Shown piece after piece: positions 35,379 to 44,872 of a DNA stretch of 64,000 bases. The stretch spans positions 20,627-84,626 of the forward strand of contig NZ_FCOB02000033.1 in assembly GCF_001545075.1 (NCBI RefSeq), in the 5' to 3' direction. How positions within the stretch are numbered: position 1 is the first letter of the stretch; each line of letters opens with the position of its first letter. Source of the stretch: Caballeronia ptereochthonis (lineage in GTDB: Bacteria > Pseudomonadota > Gammaproteobacteria > Burkholderiales > Burkholderiaceae). Under the pieces are notes generated by a model. It was not told the DNA's origin and did no database searches. It was given only the letters and a program-made list of their open reading frames with translations. The translations under genes and the position numbers were made by a program.

Positions 35379-37322
35379 TCAGTGATGCGTGGCGTGCGCC
35401 TTGTTCAGCGCCGATGCCGCGGCGCGAGCGTTATCGCGAAGCGCATGCCGCTCCTGCGAGGCCGCGCCGCCGTTCGCCTGCGCGGCAGTCGCGCCGATCA
35501 GCGCACCGAACACCGACGCGCCCTCTTCCGCCGGCAGCGCCGCACTGCGGAACACGCCGAACAGCTCGCGCCCGAAGCCGACTTCGTTCTCCGCCTGGTA
35601 CAGCGGCGCCTCCACTTCGCGCGCATCCCATTCCTTGGCGTCGATCTCGATGTCGAGCACGCCCGCGGGCGCATCGATCACGAGCATGTCGCCGGTGCGC
35701 ACCTTGCCGAGCGGCCCTTGCAGCAGCGCTTCGGGCGACACGTGAATCACGGCCGGCACCTTGCCCGACGCACCCGACATGCGCCCGTCCGTGACGAGCG
35801 CGACATGGAAGCCCTGATCCTGCAACACGCCGAGCAGCGGCGTCAATCGATGCAGTTCCGGCATGCCGTTCGCCCGCGCGCCCTGGAAGCGCACGACGGC
35901 GACGAAATCGCGCTTCAACTCGCCCTTGTCGAAGGCTTCCTGCACCTCTTCCTGTGAATTGAAGACGATGGCCGGCGCCTTCACCACGCGATGCTCCGGC
36001 GCGACCGCTGAAATCTTGATGACGCCGCGCCCGAGCTTGCCCTGCATCAGGCGCAGGCCGCCGTCCGGCTGGAACGGCTCGCCGATGCCGCGCAGCACCT
36101 TGGTGTCATGGCTTTCCTGCGCGCCGTCGACCCATTGCAGCTTGCCGTCGATGAGCTTCGGCTCCTTCGTGTAATGCGACAGCCCACGGCCGGCGACGGT
36201 CTGCACGTCCTCATGCAGCAGCCCGCCTTCGAGCAGATTGCGCACGAGGAACGCGACGCCGCCCGCCGCGTGGAAGTGATTCACGTCGGCCTTGCCGTTC
36301 GGGTAGATCTTCGCGAGCAGCGGCACGGCTTGCGACAGTTCGTCGAAATCGTTCCAGTCGATCACGATGCCCGCCGCCCGCGCGATCGCCACGAGATGCA
36401 GCGTGTGGTTGGTCGAGCCGCCCGTCGCGAGCAGCGCGACGATACCGTTCACGACCGCCTTTTCATCGACGACATGACCGATCGGCGTGTAGTTGCCGCG
36501 CTCGTGCGTCAGGTCCAGCACGCGGCGCGCGGCCTCGGCCGTGAGCGCATCGCGCAGCGGCGTGTGCGGATGCACGAACGCCGAGCTCGGCAGATGCAGG
36601 CCCATTATTTCCATCAGCATCTGGTTGCTGTTGGCCGTGCCGTAGAACGTGCACGTGCCGTGGGCGTGGTACGCGGCCGCCTCCGCTTCGAGCAGCGCGC
36701 CGCGATCACACTTGCCGGTCGCGAATTCCTGGCGCACTTTCGCCTTCTCGTCGTTGGTGAGGCCGCTCGTCATCGGGCCGGCGGGCACGAAGATGGTCGG
36801 CAGATGGCCAAATTGCAGCGCGCCGATGGCGAGCCCCGGCACGATCTTGTCGCACACGCCCAGGCACAGCGCCGCGTCAAACATGTTGTGCGTGAGCGCG
36901 ACGGCCGTGCTCATCGCGATGACTTCGCGCGAGAAGAGCGACAGCTCCATGCCGGCATTGCCTTGCGTGATGCCGTCGCACATGGCGGGCACGCCGCCCG
37001 CGAACTGCGCGATGCCGCCATGCTCGCGCGCCGCCTGCTTGATGATGTCCGGAAAGCTCTTGTACGGCGCGTGCGCGGAAAGCATTTCGTTGTAGGACGA
37101 CACGATGCCGATGTTCGGCTCGCGCACCGCCTTGATCGCGAACTTTTCCTGGCCTTCCAGTCCGGCGAAGCCGTGCGCCAGATTCGCGCAGGAGAGCGCG
37201 CCGCGCGCGGGAAACATGCCTTGAGCGGCGGCGATGCGCGCGAGATAGGCCGAACGCGTCGGCTTGCTGCGCTCGATGATGCGGTCGGTGACTTTCTTGA
37301 GTTGCGAATGCGGGGAAACCAT
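35379..37322 (-). CDS. edd: Phosphogluconate dehydratase
   Basis: A 647-residue [4Fe-4S] dehydratase of the IlvD/Edd family that converts 6-phosphogluconate to KDPG. 'VTDRIIERSKPTRSAYLARI' matches the E. coli N-terminus; 'GVPAMCDGITQGNAGMELSL' and 'LCLGVCDKIVPGLAIGAL' hold cluster Cys residues. The ATG at 37322 has AAGGAG five nt before it. It is divergent from the HexR-like regulator with operator-like palindromes between them. Confidence 0.95.
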   Translation of the reverse strand: MVSPHSQLKKVTDRIIERSKPTRSAYLARIAAAQGMFPARGALSCANLAHGFAGLEGQEKFAIKAVREPNIGIVSSYNEMLSAHAPYKSFPDIIKQAAREHGGIAQFAGGVPAMCDGITQGNAGMELSLFSREVIAMSTAVALTHNMFDAALCLGVCDKIVPGLAIGALQFGHLPTIFVPAGPMTSGLTNDEKAKVRQEFATGKCDRGALLEAEAAAYHAHGTCTFYGTANSNQMLMEIMGLHLPSSAFVHPHTPLRDALTAEAARRVLDLTHERGNYTPIGHVVDEKAVVNGIVALLATGGSTNHTLHLVAIARAAGIVIDWNDFDELSQAVPLLAKIYPNGKADVNHFHAAGGVAFLVRNLLEGGLLHEDVQTVAGRGLSHYTKEPKLIDGKLQWVDGAQESHDTKVLRGIGEPFQPDGGLRLMQGKLGRGVIKISAVAPEHRVVKAPAIVFNSQEEVQEAFDKGELKRDFVAVVRFQGARANGMPELHRLTPLLGVLQDQGFHVALVTDGRMSGASGKVPAVIHVSPEALLQGPLGKVRTGDMLVIDAPAGVLDIEIDAKEWDAREVEAPLYQAENEVGFGRELFGVFRSAALPAEEGASVFGALIGATAAQANGGAASQERHALRDNARAAASALNKAHATHH

Positions 37323-37433
37323 CGATGCTCCTTGTCTCACTCCCGGCGCGCCTGCCGTCGAGGTTTGGGTTTTGAATCGCGAGGAACGGCGGTTGAGTCG
37401 TTGTAGTGTCTTTCTGCCGATGCGCAGAATATT

Positions 37434-37448
37434 AGTAGAAAAACTACA
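37434..37448. promoter_or_regulatory. Candidate HexR-type operator upstream of edd
   Basis: AGTAGAAAAACTACA: right half ACTACA and an imperfect left half fit a TGTAGT-N3-ACTACA palindrome at 13 of 15 positions, 112 nt before the edd start. A further half site TGTAGT lies at 37402-37407. The consensus is my inference from known HexR operators of similar shape. Confidence 0.45.
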
Positions 37449-37553
37449 CGATGACAACGAGGTTTGACGGCCTTATTGTTAAGCAGCCGCCTACCGTCGC
37501 GCCCTTTCCAGTATGCGCCTCAGGGAAATCCCTGAGATCTCTCGTTTAAAATA

Positions 37554-37568
37554 TGTAGTATTTGTACA
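37554..37568. promoter_or_regulatory. Candidate HexR-type operator upstream of hexR
   Basis: TGTAGTATTTGTACA: left half TGTAGT and right half TGTACA fit the same 15-mer at 13 of 15 positions, 55 nt before the regulator start. Two related sites flanking a divergent promoter region suggest joint control of edd and autoregulation. Confidence 0.45.
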
Positions 37569-37622
37569 AGACCGATCATCGGCTATAGTCGCAGGCAATT
37601 TTCAGCATAGGCGAGATTTCCG

Positions 37623-38462
37623 ATGTTGCTGTCCCAAGTCGAAGCAATGCGCGAACAGTTGCGCCCCTCGGAGCGCAAGCTGGCCGATTACGTGCTCGAG
37701 GCGCCGCGCGAAGTGCTCGATCTGTCGATGACCGACTTCGCGGCGCGCGCGGGGGTCAGCCAGCCGACCATCGCGCGGTTCTGCCAGGCGCTCGGCTTTT
37801 CCGGCTTCCGCGAATTCAAGATCCGCCTGGCACAGAGCGTAGCAGCGGACGTTCCCACGGTTTACCGCGACGTGCGCAGCGACGAGCCGGCCGCCGGCGT
37901 CGCGGCGAAGGTGCTGGACCGGACCATCGGCGCGCTGATTCAGGTGCGCAACAGCCTGTCCTCGGACAGCGTGGCGGCGGCGATCGCGATTCTTGCCGAG
38001 GCGCGCCGCATCGAGTTCTATGGCGCGGGCGGCTCGGGCATCGCCGCGCTCGACATGCAGCACAAGTTCTTCAAGCTGGGCGTGCCGTCGGTCGCCTATT
38101 CCGATCCGCACACGTACACGACTTCGGCCGCGCTGCTCGGCCGTGGCGATGTCGTCGTCGCGATTTCGAATACCGGGCGCACGCGGGACATTCTGGATGC
38201 GTGCAAATCGGCGCTGCACGGCGGCGCGAAGGTCATCGCGATCACGCACGGCAATTCCCCGCTCGCGCGCCTGGCCACGGTCGGACTGTTTGCCAACGTC
38301 GATGAGGACACGGATATTTTTTCGCCGATGACCTCGCGCGTGTCGCATCTCGCGATCGGCGACATTCTGGCGGTGGGACTCGCGCTCGCGCGCGGGCCTG
38401 AACTGGCGGAGAAGCTCGCCGAGGCGAAAGACGTGCTGGAGAGCCGGAGAGTGGGCACCTGA
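37623..38462 (+). CDS. hexR: RpiR/HexR family regulator with SIS domain
   Basis: A 279-residue regulator. The N-terminal RpiR-type HTH is 'LSMTDFAARAGVSQPTIARF'; the C-terminal SIS sugar-phosphate domain includes 'RIEFYGAGGSGIAALDMQHK', 'VVVAISNTGRTRDILDACKS' and 'VIAITHGNSPLARLA'. HexR represses Entner-Doudoroff and glucose genes and is released by KDPG. The position divergent from edd-eda supports that assignment over other RpiR members. Confidence 0.85.
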   Translation: MLLSQVEAMREQLRPSERKLADYVLEAPREVLDLSMTDFAARAGVSQPTIARFCQALGFSGFREFKIRLAQSVAADVPTVYRDVRSDEPAAGVAAKVLDRTIGALIQVRNSLSSDSVAAAIAILAEARRIEFYGAGGSGIAALDMQHKFFKLGVPSVAYSDPHTYTTSAALLGRGDVVVAISNTGRTRDILDACKSALHGGAKVIAITHGNSPLARLATVGLFANVDEDTDIFSPMTSRVSHLAIGDILAVGLALARGPELAEKLAEAKDVLESRRVGT

Positions 38463-38489
38463 GCCGCGCGCGCGGCTCAGGTGAAAAAA

Positions 38490-38906
38490 TCAGAACGGCT
38501 TGATGACCACGAGCAGCGTGGCGCCGAGCAGGCCGAGCACGGGCAGCTCGTTGAACATCCGGTACCACTTGTCCGAGCGCCTGTTTTCACCGCGCTGGAA
38601 CGTGTGCAGCAGGCGCCCGCAATACGCGTGATACACGATGATGAGCGCGACGATCGCGAGCTTCGCGTGCAGCCAGCCCTGCCCCGCGCCGATTCCGACG
38701 ACGAGCCACAGCCACAGCCCGCACGCGAGCGCCGGCACCGCGATGAAGGTCATGAAGCGAAACAGCTTCCTCGCCATCAGCAGCAGGCGCGCGGTGGCGG
38801 CGGGGTCGGTTTCCATCGCGAGGTTCACGAAAATGCGCGGCAGATAGAAAAGCCCCGCGAACCACGAAGCCACCAGCACGATATGCAGCGATTTGATCCA
38901 GAGCAT
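38490..38906 (-). CDS. hemJ: Protoporphyrinogen oxidase HemJ (CopD-like membrane protein)
   Basis: A 138-residue membrane protein with four hydrophobic helices. The start 'MLWIKSLHIVLVASWFAGLF' with the early His, 'YLPRIFVN', and the end 'KWYRMFNELPVLGLLGATLL' followed by VVIKPF match the HemJ family, which oxidises protoporphyrinogen IX in haem synthesis in bacteria without HemG/HemY. It is 32 nt downstream of proA. Confidence 0.85.
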   Translation of the reverse strand: MLWIKSLHIVLVASWFAGLFYLPRIFVNLAMETDPAATARLLLMARKLFRFMTFIAVPALACGLWLWLVVGIGAGQGWLHAKLAIVALIIVYHAYCGRLLHTFQRGENRRSDKWYRMFNELPVLGLLGATLLVVIKPF

Positions 38907-38938
38907 CGTTCTTCTTGTGTCTTCTCGTTCCGGCGGGC

Positions 38939-40210
38939 TTATTGGCGCACTTCGCCGCGGCCGAGCACGACGTACTTGAGCGAGGTCAGCCCGTCGAGTC
39001 CGACCGGGCCGCGCGCGTGCAGCTTGTCGTTCGAAATGCCGATTTCCGCGCCCAGGCCGAATTCGAAGCCATCGGCGAAACGCGTCGACGCGTTGACCAT
39101 CACGCTCGCCGAATCGACTTCGCGCAGGAAGCGCATCGCGCGGTCGTGGTCTTCGGTGACGATCGCATCGGTGTGATGCGAGCCGTAGGTGTTGATATGG
39201 TCGACGGCTTCGTCGAGGCCAGCGACGATCCTGACCGCCAGCACCGGCGCGAGATATTCCGTGCTCCAGTCCTCTTCGGTCGCGTCCACGAGCGAGCCGA
39301 TCCGCGCCGCTTCGAGCACGGCGCGGGCTTCGGCGTCCACGCGCAGTTCCACGTCCTTCGCCTGATAGGCGCGCGCGAGCATCGGCAGCGCCTCGCACGC
39401 GATGCCGCGCGCGACGAGCAGCGTTTCCATCGTGTTGCAGGTGCCGTAGCGATGCGTCTTCGCGTTGTCGCAAATGGCGGCCGCCTTCGCGAGATCCGCG
39501 CGATCGTCCACGTACACGTGGCAGATGCCGTCGAGGTGCTTGATCATCGGCACCCGCGACTCTTCCATCAGCCGCGCGATCAGGCTCTTGCCGCCACGCG
39601 GCACGATCACGTCGACGAACTCGGTCATCGTGATGAGCTGGCCCACCGCCGCGCGATCCGCCGTTTCGACCACCTGCACCGCGTCCTGCGGCAGCCCAGC
39701 CGCTTCCAGCCCGACGCCGATCAGCTTCGCGAGCGCCGTGTTGCATTCGAGCGCCTCGGAACCGCCGCGCAGGATCGTCGCGTTGCCGGACTTGAGACAG
39801 AGCGCGGCGGCGTCGATGGTCACGTTCGGCCGCGATTCGTAGATGATGCCGATCACGCCGATCGGCACGCGCATCTGCCCGACCTGAATGCCGCTCGGCC
39901 GGAACTTGAGCCCGCTGATTTCGCCGATCGGATCGGCCAGCGCCGCCACCTGGCGCAGACCTTCGACCATCGTGTCGAGCGCCTTGTCGGAGAGCGTGAG
40001 GCGGTCGATGAACGCGGCGTCGTGGCCCTTTTCGCGCGCACGGGCGAGGTCGCGGGCGTTCGCCTGCTTGAGCGCCTCGCGCTCGCGTTCGATGGCGTCC
40101 GCCACCGCGAGGAGCGCCGCGTTCTTGGCCGCCGTCGACGCCCGCGCCATCGCGCGCGACGCCGCACGCGCGCGGCGGCCGAGGTCGGTCATGTATTGAT
40201 CGATGTTCAT
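38939..40210 (-). CDS. proA: Gamma-glutamyl phosphate reductase
   Basis: A 423-residue aldehyde-dehydrogenase-fold enzyme of proline synthesis that reduces gamma-glutamyl phosphate to the semialdehyde. The catalytic Cys is in 'RYGTCNTMETLLVARG'; 'VPIGVIGIIYESRPNVT' and 'NASTRFADGFEFGLGAEIGI' are typical. The start MNIDQYMTDLGRRARAAS at 40210 was chosen by homology. It follows holA by 130 nt. Confidence 0.96.
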   Translation of the reverse strand: MNIDQYMTDLGRRARAASRAMARASTAAKNAALLAVADAIEREREALKQANARDLARAREKGHDAAFIDRLTLSDKALDTMVEGLRQVAALADPIGEISGLKFRPSGIQVGQMRVPIGVIGIIYESRPNVTIDAAALCLKSGNATILRGGSEALECNTALAKLIGVGLEAAGLPQDAVQVVETADRAAVGQLITMTEFVDVIVPRGGKSLIARLMEESRVPMIKHLDGICHVYVDDRADLAKAAAICDNAKTHRYGTCNTMETLLVARGIACEALPMLARAYQAKDVELRVDAEARAVLEAARIGSLVDATEEDWSTEYLAPVLAVRIVAGLDEAVDHINTYGSHHTDAIVTEDHDRAMRFLREVDSASVMVNASTRFADGFEFGLGAEIGISNDKLHARGPVGLDGLTSLKYVVLGRGEVRQ

Positions 40211-40340
40211 CGTGAGTCTCTTCCGTGTGCCGCTTTCGTGTGCCGGGCGTTCTGGAATGCGTCCGCAATTCCCGGGGATTCGACGGCGCAAAAGATCATT
40301 TTAAGCTGTTGCGGGCATTGCAACAGCGCGTGACGGCGTC

Positions 40341-41426
40341 CTAGCGACGCGGTCGTGGCGCGGCCTGCGCCGGCTTGCCGCCGTGCGCGACCGCCATCGC
40401 CAGCTCGAACATGCCGGCCCATGGATCGGGCGGCGGCTCGCTGCCGCGCTTGCCCGTGCTGCCCGACAGGCCCTTCACTTGCCGATCGAGGCGCGCCGCC
40501 AGCGACAGCGCCTTTTCCAGCGCTTCGTCCGTCACGCGCGAGAGCGCCGGGCCGATCAGCCGCTCGCGCGGGCCCCACACGCGGTTTTCGCGCAGCAGCG
40601 TGGCGAGCGGCTTGCCCGCGGCAATGCCGCGCTTGATGCGCAGCAGTGTGCGCACTTCCTCGACGAGCGCCCACAGCACGAGCACCGCCGCCTCGCCTTC
40701 GCCCTTCAGACCGTCGAGCATGCGCGCAAGGCGGCCGACATCGCCGGTCAGCATTGCCTCGTTGAGCTTGAACACGTCATAGCGCGCGACGTTCAGCACG
40801 GCGTCGTGAATCTGCTCGAAGCTGAGCACGCCTTGCGGATACAGGAGCCCGAGCTTCTGGATTTCCTGATGCGCGGCGAGCAGATTGCCTTCCACCCGTT
40901 CCGCGATGAACACCAGCGCGCGCCGCCCATCCTCGCCGGGCGCCACGCGCTGGCCCTGCTGCGCGAGCCGCTGGCCGACCCACATCGGCAATTGCGCACG
41001 CTCGACCGGATCGATCTTCAGCGCGACGCCCGCGCCGAGCAGCGCGGTGAACCAGCCGGATTTCTGGGTGGCGCCGTCCACGCGCGGCAGCGTGACGAGC
41101 GTCACGACGTCGGGATTGTCGGCTTCGGCGAGCGTCTTCAGCGCTTCCGCGCCTTCCTTGCCGGGCTTGCCGGTGGGAATGCGCAGCTCGATCAACTGGC
41201 GATCGCCGAAAAGCGACATCGACTGCGTCGCGCCGATGAGCGCGCTCCAGTCGAAGCTGCGCTCGACGGTGAACACCGTGCGATCCGTAAAGCCGTTGGC
41301 GCGCGCCGTGGTCCGGATGCGGTCGCACGCTTCCTGCGCGAGCAGATGCTCGTCGCCGTAGACGACGTACAGACCATTCAGGCCTTTCGCGAGGTGCGCT
41401 TCGAGCGCGTCGAGCTTCAGTTGCAT
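40341..41426 (-). CDS. holA: DNA polymerase III subunit delta
   Basis: A 361-residue clamp-loader subunit. The start MQLKLDALEAHLAKGLNGLY leads into 'VVYGDEHLLAQEACDRIR', the HolA N-terminal domain; the three-domain AAA+-like fold continues with 'GNLLAAHQEIQKLGLLYPQG'. Delta opens the beta clamp. The C-terminus carries a basic tail ('PAQAAPRPRR'). It lies 17 nt after lptE, and leuS-lptE-holA is a conserved order. Confidence 0.93.
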   Translation of the reverse strand: MQLKLDALEAHLAKGLNGLYVVYGDEHLLAQEACDRIRTTARANGFTDRTVFTVERSFDWSALIGATQSMSLFGDRQLIELRIPTGKPGKEGAEALKTLAEADNPDVVTLVTLPRVDGATQKSGWFTALLGAGVALKIDPVERAQLPMWVGQRLAQQGQRVAPGEDGRRALVFIAERVEGNLLAAHQEIQKLGLLYPQGVLSFEQIHDAVLNVARYDVFKLNEAMLTGDVGRLARMLDGLKGEGEAAVLVLWALVEEVRTLLRIKRGIAAGKPLATLLRENRVWGPRERLIGPALSRVTDEALEKALSLAARLDRQVKGLSGSTGKRGSEPPPDPWAGMFELAMAVAHGGKPAQAAPRPRR

Positions 41427-41443
41427 GAGTACGGGGCGCGCGC

Positions 41444-42034
41444 TCAGAGCGGCGGCGTCGGCAGCGGCGCGCGCGGCGCGACGCCTGGCGTCTGCTCGCC
41501 CGGACCCGGATGCAGCGAGCGCACCACGGCGAGACGGCGCGTGAGCTGATCGACGGCGTCGTTGCGCATGTCGTTGTAGAGCAGCGTCGCTTCCTGCGAT
41601 TTCGCGAGCGTGTACTGGTTGCTGTAGGTCATCGCGCGGTTGAGCGCGATCACGCTCGGCGGAATCAGCAGCGTGCCGTCGTTGCCGTACAGCGAATAGT
41701 TCAGGTTGTAGACGAGCTCGTATTCCTGCACGACGCCCTGCGAATTCAGGCTGAGCGTGCTGAGCCCGGTGCCTTCCGACAGATTGAGCGTCGCGTCCGG
41801 CTTCTCCCAGGGCTTGACGATGACCGTATCGCTGCCGCCCTGGACCATGCGCTCGAGGCGCGCGACCATCTGCGGCGTGCCGCCGGAAATCGCGAGCCGC
41901 TTGAACGCGTAGTCCTGCTGCCCGCGCAGTTGGAAGCCGCACGCGGACAGCGCGGCCGCGCCGCCCAGAAGCGCGAGGAACGAACGCCTGCTTACGCCTT
42001 TCCCGGTCACATCGACTCCCTTGGTTTTGCGCAT
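41444..42034 (-). CDS. lptE: LPS-assembly lipoprotein LptE
   Basis: A 196-residue outer membrane lipoprotein that plugs the LptD barrel. The N-terminus has 'SRRSFLALLGGAAALSAC', a signal with lipobox and mature Cys32 followed by 'GFQLRGQ', the LptE hallmark. The twin Arg with F-L two residues on resembles a Tat signal. The body has 'LVYNLNYSLYGNDG' and 'ALNRAMTYSNQ'; the tail is Pro rich. The ATG shares one base with the leuS stop (TGATG), indicating coupling. Confidence 0.92.
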   Translation of the reverse strand: MRKTKGVDVTGKGVSRRSFLALLGGAAALSACGFQLRGQQDYAFKRLAISGGTPQMVARLERMVQGGSDTVIVKPWEKPDATLNLSEGTGLSTLSLNSQGVVQEYELVYNLNYSLYGNDGTLLIPPSVIALNRAMTYSNQYTLAKSQEATLLYNDMRNDAVDQLTRRLAVVRSLHPGPGEQTPGVAPRAPLPTPPL

Positions 42035-44628
42035 CAGACGACCACGTTGACGAGACGCCCCGGCACCACGATCACCTTCTTCGGCGCGCGGCCTTCCGAG
42101 AACTTCTCGAACATTTCGTGGGCGATCGCGGCCTGCTCGATGGCTTCGCGCGATGCGTCCTTCGCCACCGTCAGCGCGCCGCGCACCTTGCCGTTGACCT
42201 GCAGCACGAGCTCGATCTCCGCTTGCTCGAGCGCGGCTTCGTCGACCTTCGGCCAGGGCGCGTCGAGCAACGGGCCAAACTCCTTTTCATAGCCGAGTTC
42301 GGACCACAGCTGGAACGTGATGTGCGGCACGACCGGATACAGCACGCGCAGGAGCACGCCGAAGGTTTCGTTGAGCACGCCCGCGCCCGGATTCTTCGTA
42401 CCTTCGAGCGCGTTGAGCATCTTCATCGCCGCCGACACGACCGTGTTGTACTGCAGGCGGCCGTAGTCGAAATCGGCCTGCTTGAGCACGGTGTAGATTT
42501 CGCGGCGCAGCGCGCGGTCGGCGTCGCCGAGCTTCGATGCATCGAGTTCGCCATGCTGGCGCAGCACCTCCGCGTTGTCGTGCCCGAAGTGCCACACGCG
42601 GCGCAGGAAGCGGCTCGCGCCTTCCACACCCGCGCCCGACCATTCGAGCGACTGCTCCGGCGGCGCCGCGAACATCACGAACAGGCGCGCCGTGTCGGCG
42701 CCGTACTGGTCGATGAGCGTCTGCGGATCGACGCCGTTGTTCTTCGATTTCGACATCTTCTCGACGCCGCCGAGCACGACCGGCTGACCGTCCGCGTTCA
42801 GCGTGGCGCCGGTCGGACGGCCCTTGTCGTCGTGCGCGACCGTGACTTCGAGCGGGTTGTACCAGGTCTTCTTGCCCGCCGCGTCCTCGCGATAAAACGT
42901 CTCGTTGAGCACCATGCCCTGCGTGAGCAGGTTCTTCGCGGGCTCGCCGAACTTGACCAGCCCCATGTCGCGCATGACCTTGGTCCAGAAACGCGAGTAC
43001 AAGAGGTGCAGAATGGCGTGTTCGATGCCGCCGATGTACTGATCCATCGGCATCCAGTAATCGGTGCGCTCGTCGACCATGGTCTTCGCGTCCGGCGCGC
43101 TGTAGCGCGAGAAGTACCAGGACGAATCGACGAAGGTGTCCATCGTGTCGGTTTCGCGCTTCGCCGCCGCGCCGCACGTCGGGCACGCGCAGTCGAGGAA
43201 CGCTTCGGACTTGGCGAGCGGATTGCCCGTGCCGTCCGGCACGAGGTCTTCCGGCAGCACGACCGGCAGATCCTTTTCCGGCACCGGCACGTCGCCGCAG
43301 CTCGGGCAGTGAATGATCGGAATCGGCGTGCCCCAATAGCGCTGGCGCGAAATGCCCCAGTCGCGCAAACGCCAGGTGACCTGCTTGTCGCCGAGATGCT
43401 TCGCTTTCAGATCGGCGGCGATCGCGTCGATCGCTTCGTCCGTCGTCAGGCCGTCGTACTTGCCGCTGTTGATGAGCCGGCCGGCGGTCTTGTCGCCGTA
43501 CCATTCTTCCCAGGCATCCGTCGAATACGTCTTGCCTTCGACCGCGATCACCTGGTTGATGGGCAGGCCGTATTTCTTCGCGAACGCGAAATCGCGCTCG
43601 TCGTGCGACGGCACGCCCATCACCGCGCCTTCGCCGTAGGACATCAGCACGTAGTTGCCGACCCACACCTCGACCTTCGCGCCCGTCAGCGGATGCGTGA
43701 CGAAGAAGCCCGTGGGCATGCCCTTCTTTTCCATCGTGGCGACATCGGCTTCCGCGACGCCGCCGCGCTTGCATTCGTCGATGAACGCCTGCAGCCCGGC
43801 GTTGTCGCGCGCAAGGCGCGTGGCGAGCGGATGCTCCGCCGCGACCGCCGCGAAGGTGACGCCCATGATCGTGTCGGCGCGCGTGGTGAAGACGCGCAGC
43901 AGCTTCGCTTCACCGTCGATTTCATACGGGAAGCCGAAGTTCACGCCGAAGCTCTTGCCGATCCAGTTCTGCTGCATGATCTTGACGCGCTCGGGCCAGC
44001 CGAGGCCTTCGAGATCGTCGAGCAACTGATCCGCGTAATCGGTGATGCGCAGGTAGTACATCGGGATTTCGCGCTTTTCCACCAGCGCGCCCGAACGCCA
44101 GCCGCGCCCGTCGATGACCTGCTCGTTCGCGAGCACGGTCTGGTCGACGGGGTCCCAGTTCACCGTGCCGGTCTTCTTGTACGCGATGCCCTTCTCCAGC
44201 ATCTTCAGGAACAGCCACTGGTTCCATTTGTAGTACTCGGGCGAGCATGTGGCGACTTCGCGCGACCAGTCGATGGCGAGACCCATCGACTGCATCTGCT
44301 TCTTCATGTACGCGATGTTGTCGTAGGTCCACTTCGCGGGCGGGACGCCGTTGGCCATCGCGGCGTTCTCGGCGGGCATGCCGAACGCATCCCAGCCCAT
44401 CGGCATCAGCGTGTTGTGACCGTTCATGCGCAGGTAACGGTACATCACGTCGTTGATGGTGTAGTTGCGCACGTGGCCCATGTGCAGCTTGCCCGACGGA
44501 TACGGCAGCATCGAGACGCAATAGAACTTGGGCTTGGCCGACGTCTCGGTCGTCCGGTAGACATCGTTCGCGCGCCAGTTGCTCTGCGCGGCGGATTCGA
44601 CGTCGGCGGGTACGTATTTATCGTGCAT
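42034..44628 (-). CDS. leuS: Leucyl-tRNA synthetase
   Basis: An 864-residue class I synthetase. The HIGH motif appears as HMGH in 'PSGKLHMGHVRNYTIND', KMSKS is in 'GGVEKMSKSKNNGVDP', and the editing CP1 domain includes 'TRADTIMGVTFAAVAAEHPL'. Zinc Cys residues are visible ('IHCPSCGDVPVP', 'DCACPTCGAA'). Length matches E. coli LeuS (860). It heads leuS-lptE-holA. Confidence 0.97.
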   Translation of the reverse strand: MHDKYVPADVESAAQSNWRANDVYRTTETSAKPKFYCVSMLPYPSGKLHMGHVRNYTINDVMYRYLRMNGHNTLMPMGWDAFGMPAENAAMANGVPPAKWTYDNIAYMKKQMQSMGLAIDWSREVATCSPEYYKWNQWLFLKMLEKGIAYKKTGTVNWDPVDQTVLANEQVIDGRGWRSGALVEKREIPMYYLRITDYADQLLDDLEGLGWPERVKIMQQNWIGKSFGVNFGFPYEIDGEAKLLRVFTTRADTIMGVTFAAVAAEHPLATRLARDNAGLQAFIDECKRGGVAEADVATMEKKGMPTGFFVTHPLTGAKVEVWVGNYVLMSYGEGAVMGVPSHDERDFAFAKKYGLPINQVIAVEGKTYSTDAWEEWYGDKTAGRLINSGKYDGLTTDEAIDAIAADLKAKHLGDKQVTWRLRDWGISRQRYWGTPIPIIHCPSCGDVPVPEKDLPVVLPEDLVPDGTGNPLAKSEAFLDCACPTCGAAAKRETDTMDTFVDSSWYFSRYSAPDAKTMVDERTDYWMPMDQYIGGIEHAILHLLYSRFWTKVMRDMGLVKFGEPAKNLLTQGMVLNETFYREDAAGKKTWYNPLEVTVAHDDKGRPTGATLNADGQPVVLGGVEKMSKSKNNGVDPQTLIDQYGADTARLFVMFAAPPEQSLEWSGAGVEGASRFLRRVWHFGHDNAEVLRQHGELDASKLGDADRALRREIYTVLKQADFDYGRLQYNTVVSAAMKMLNALEGTKNPGAGVLNETFGVLLRVLYPVVPHITFQLWSELGYEKEFGPLLDAPWPKVDEAALEQAEIELVLQVNGKVRGALTVAKDASREAIEQAAIAHEMFEKFSEGRAPKKVIVVPGRLVNVVV

Positions 44629-44872
44629 GGTGTGGTGGCTTTACGCTAATGCTGGGAACGGACCTCGGGACCTGCCGCTTACGCTTCGTTTCGCGTCGGG
44701 TGGCGGGACCGTGCGCGCCGGCTTCGCCGACTGGCTTGAAACGGGGCTGGCGCTACGTCGGATTCTGGCCTGCTGGCGGCGCTGCGCGCGTGAGACAGGC
44801 AAAAACGGGCAAATCGCGATTATACCGTTCGATGCGCCGCGGCTGGCGCATGCGGACGCAGCCGGGGCGCGC

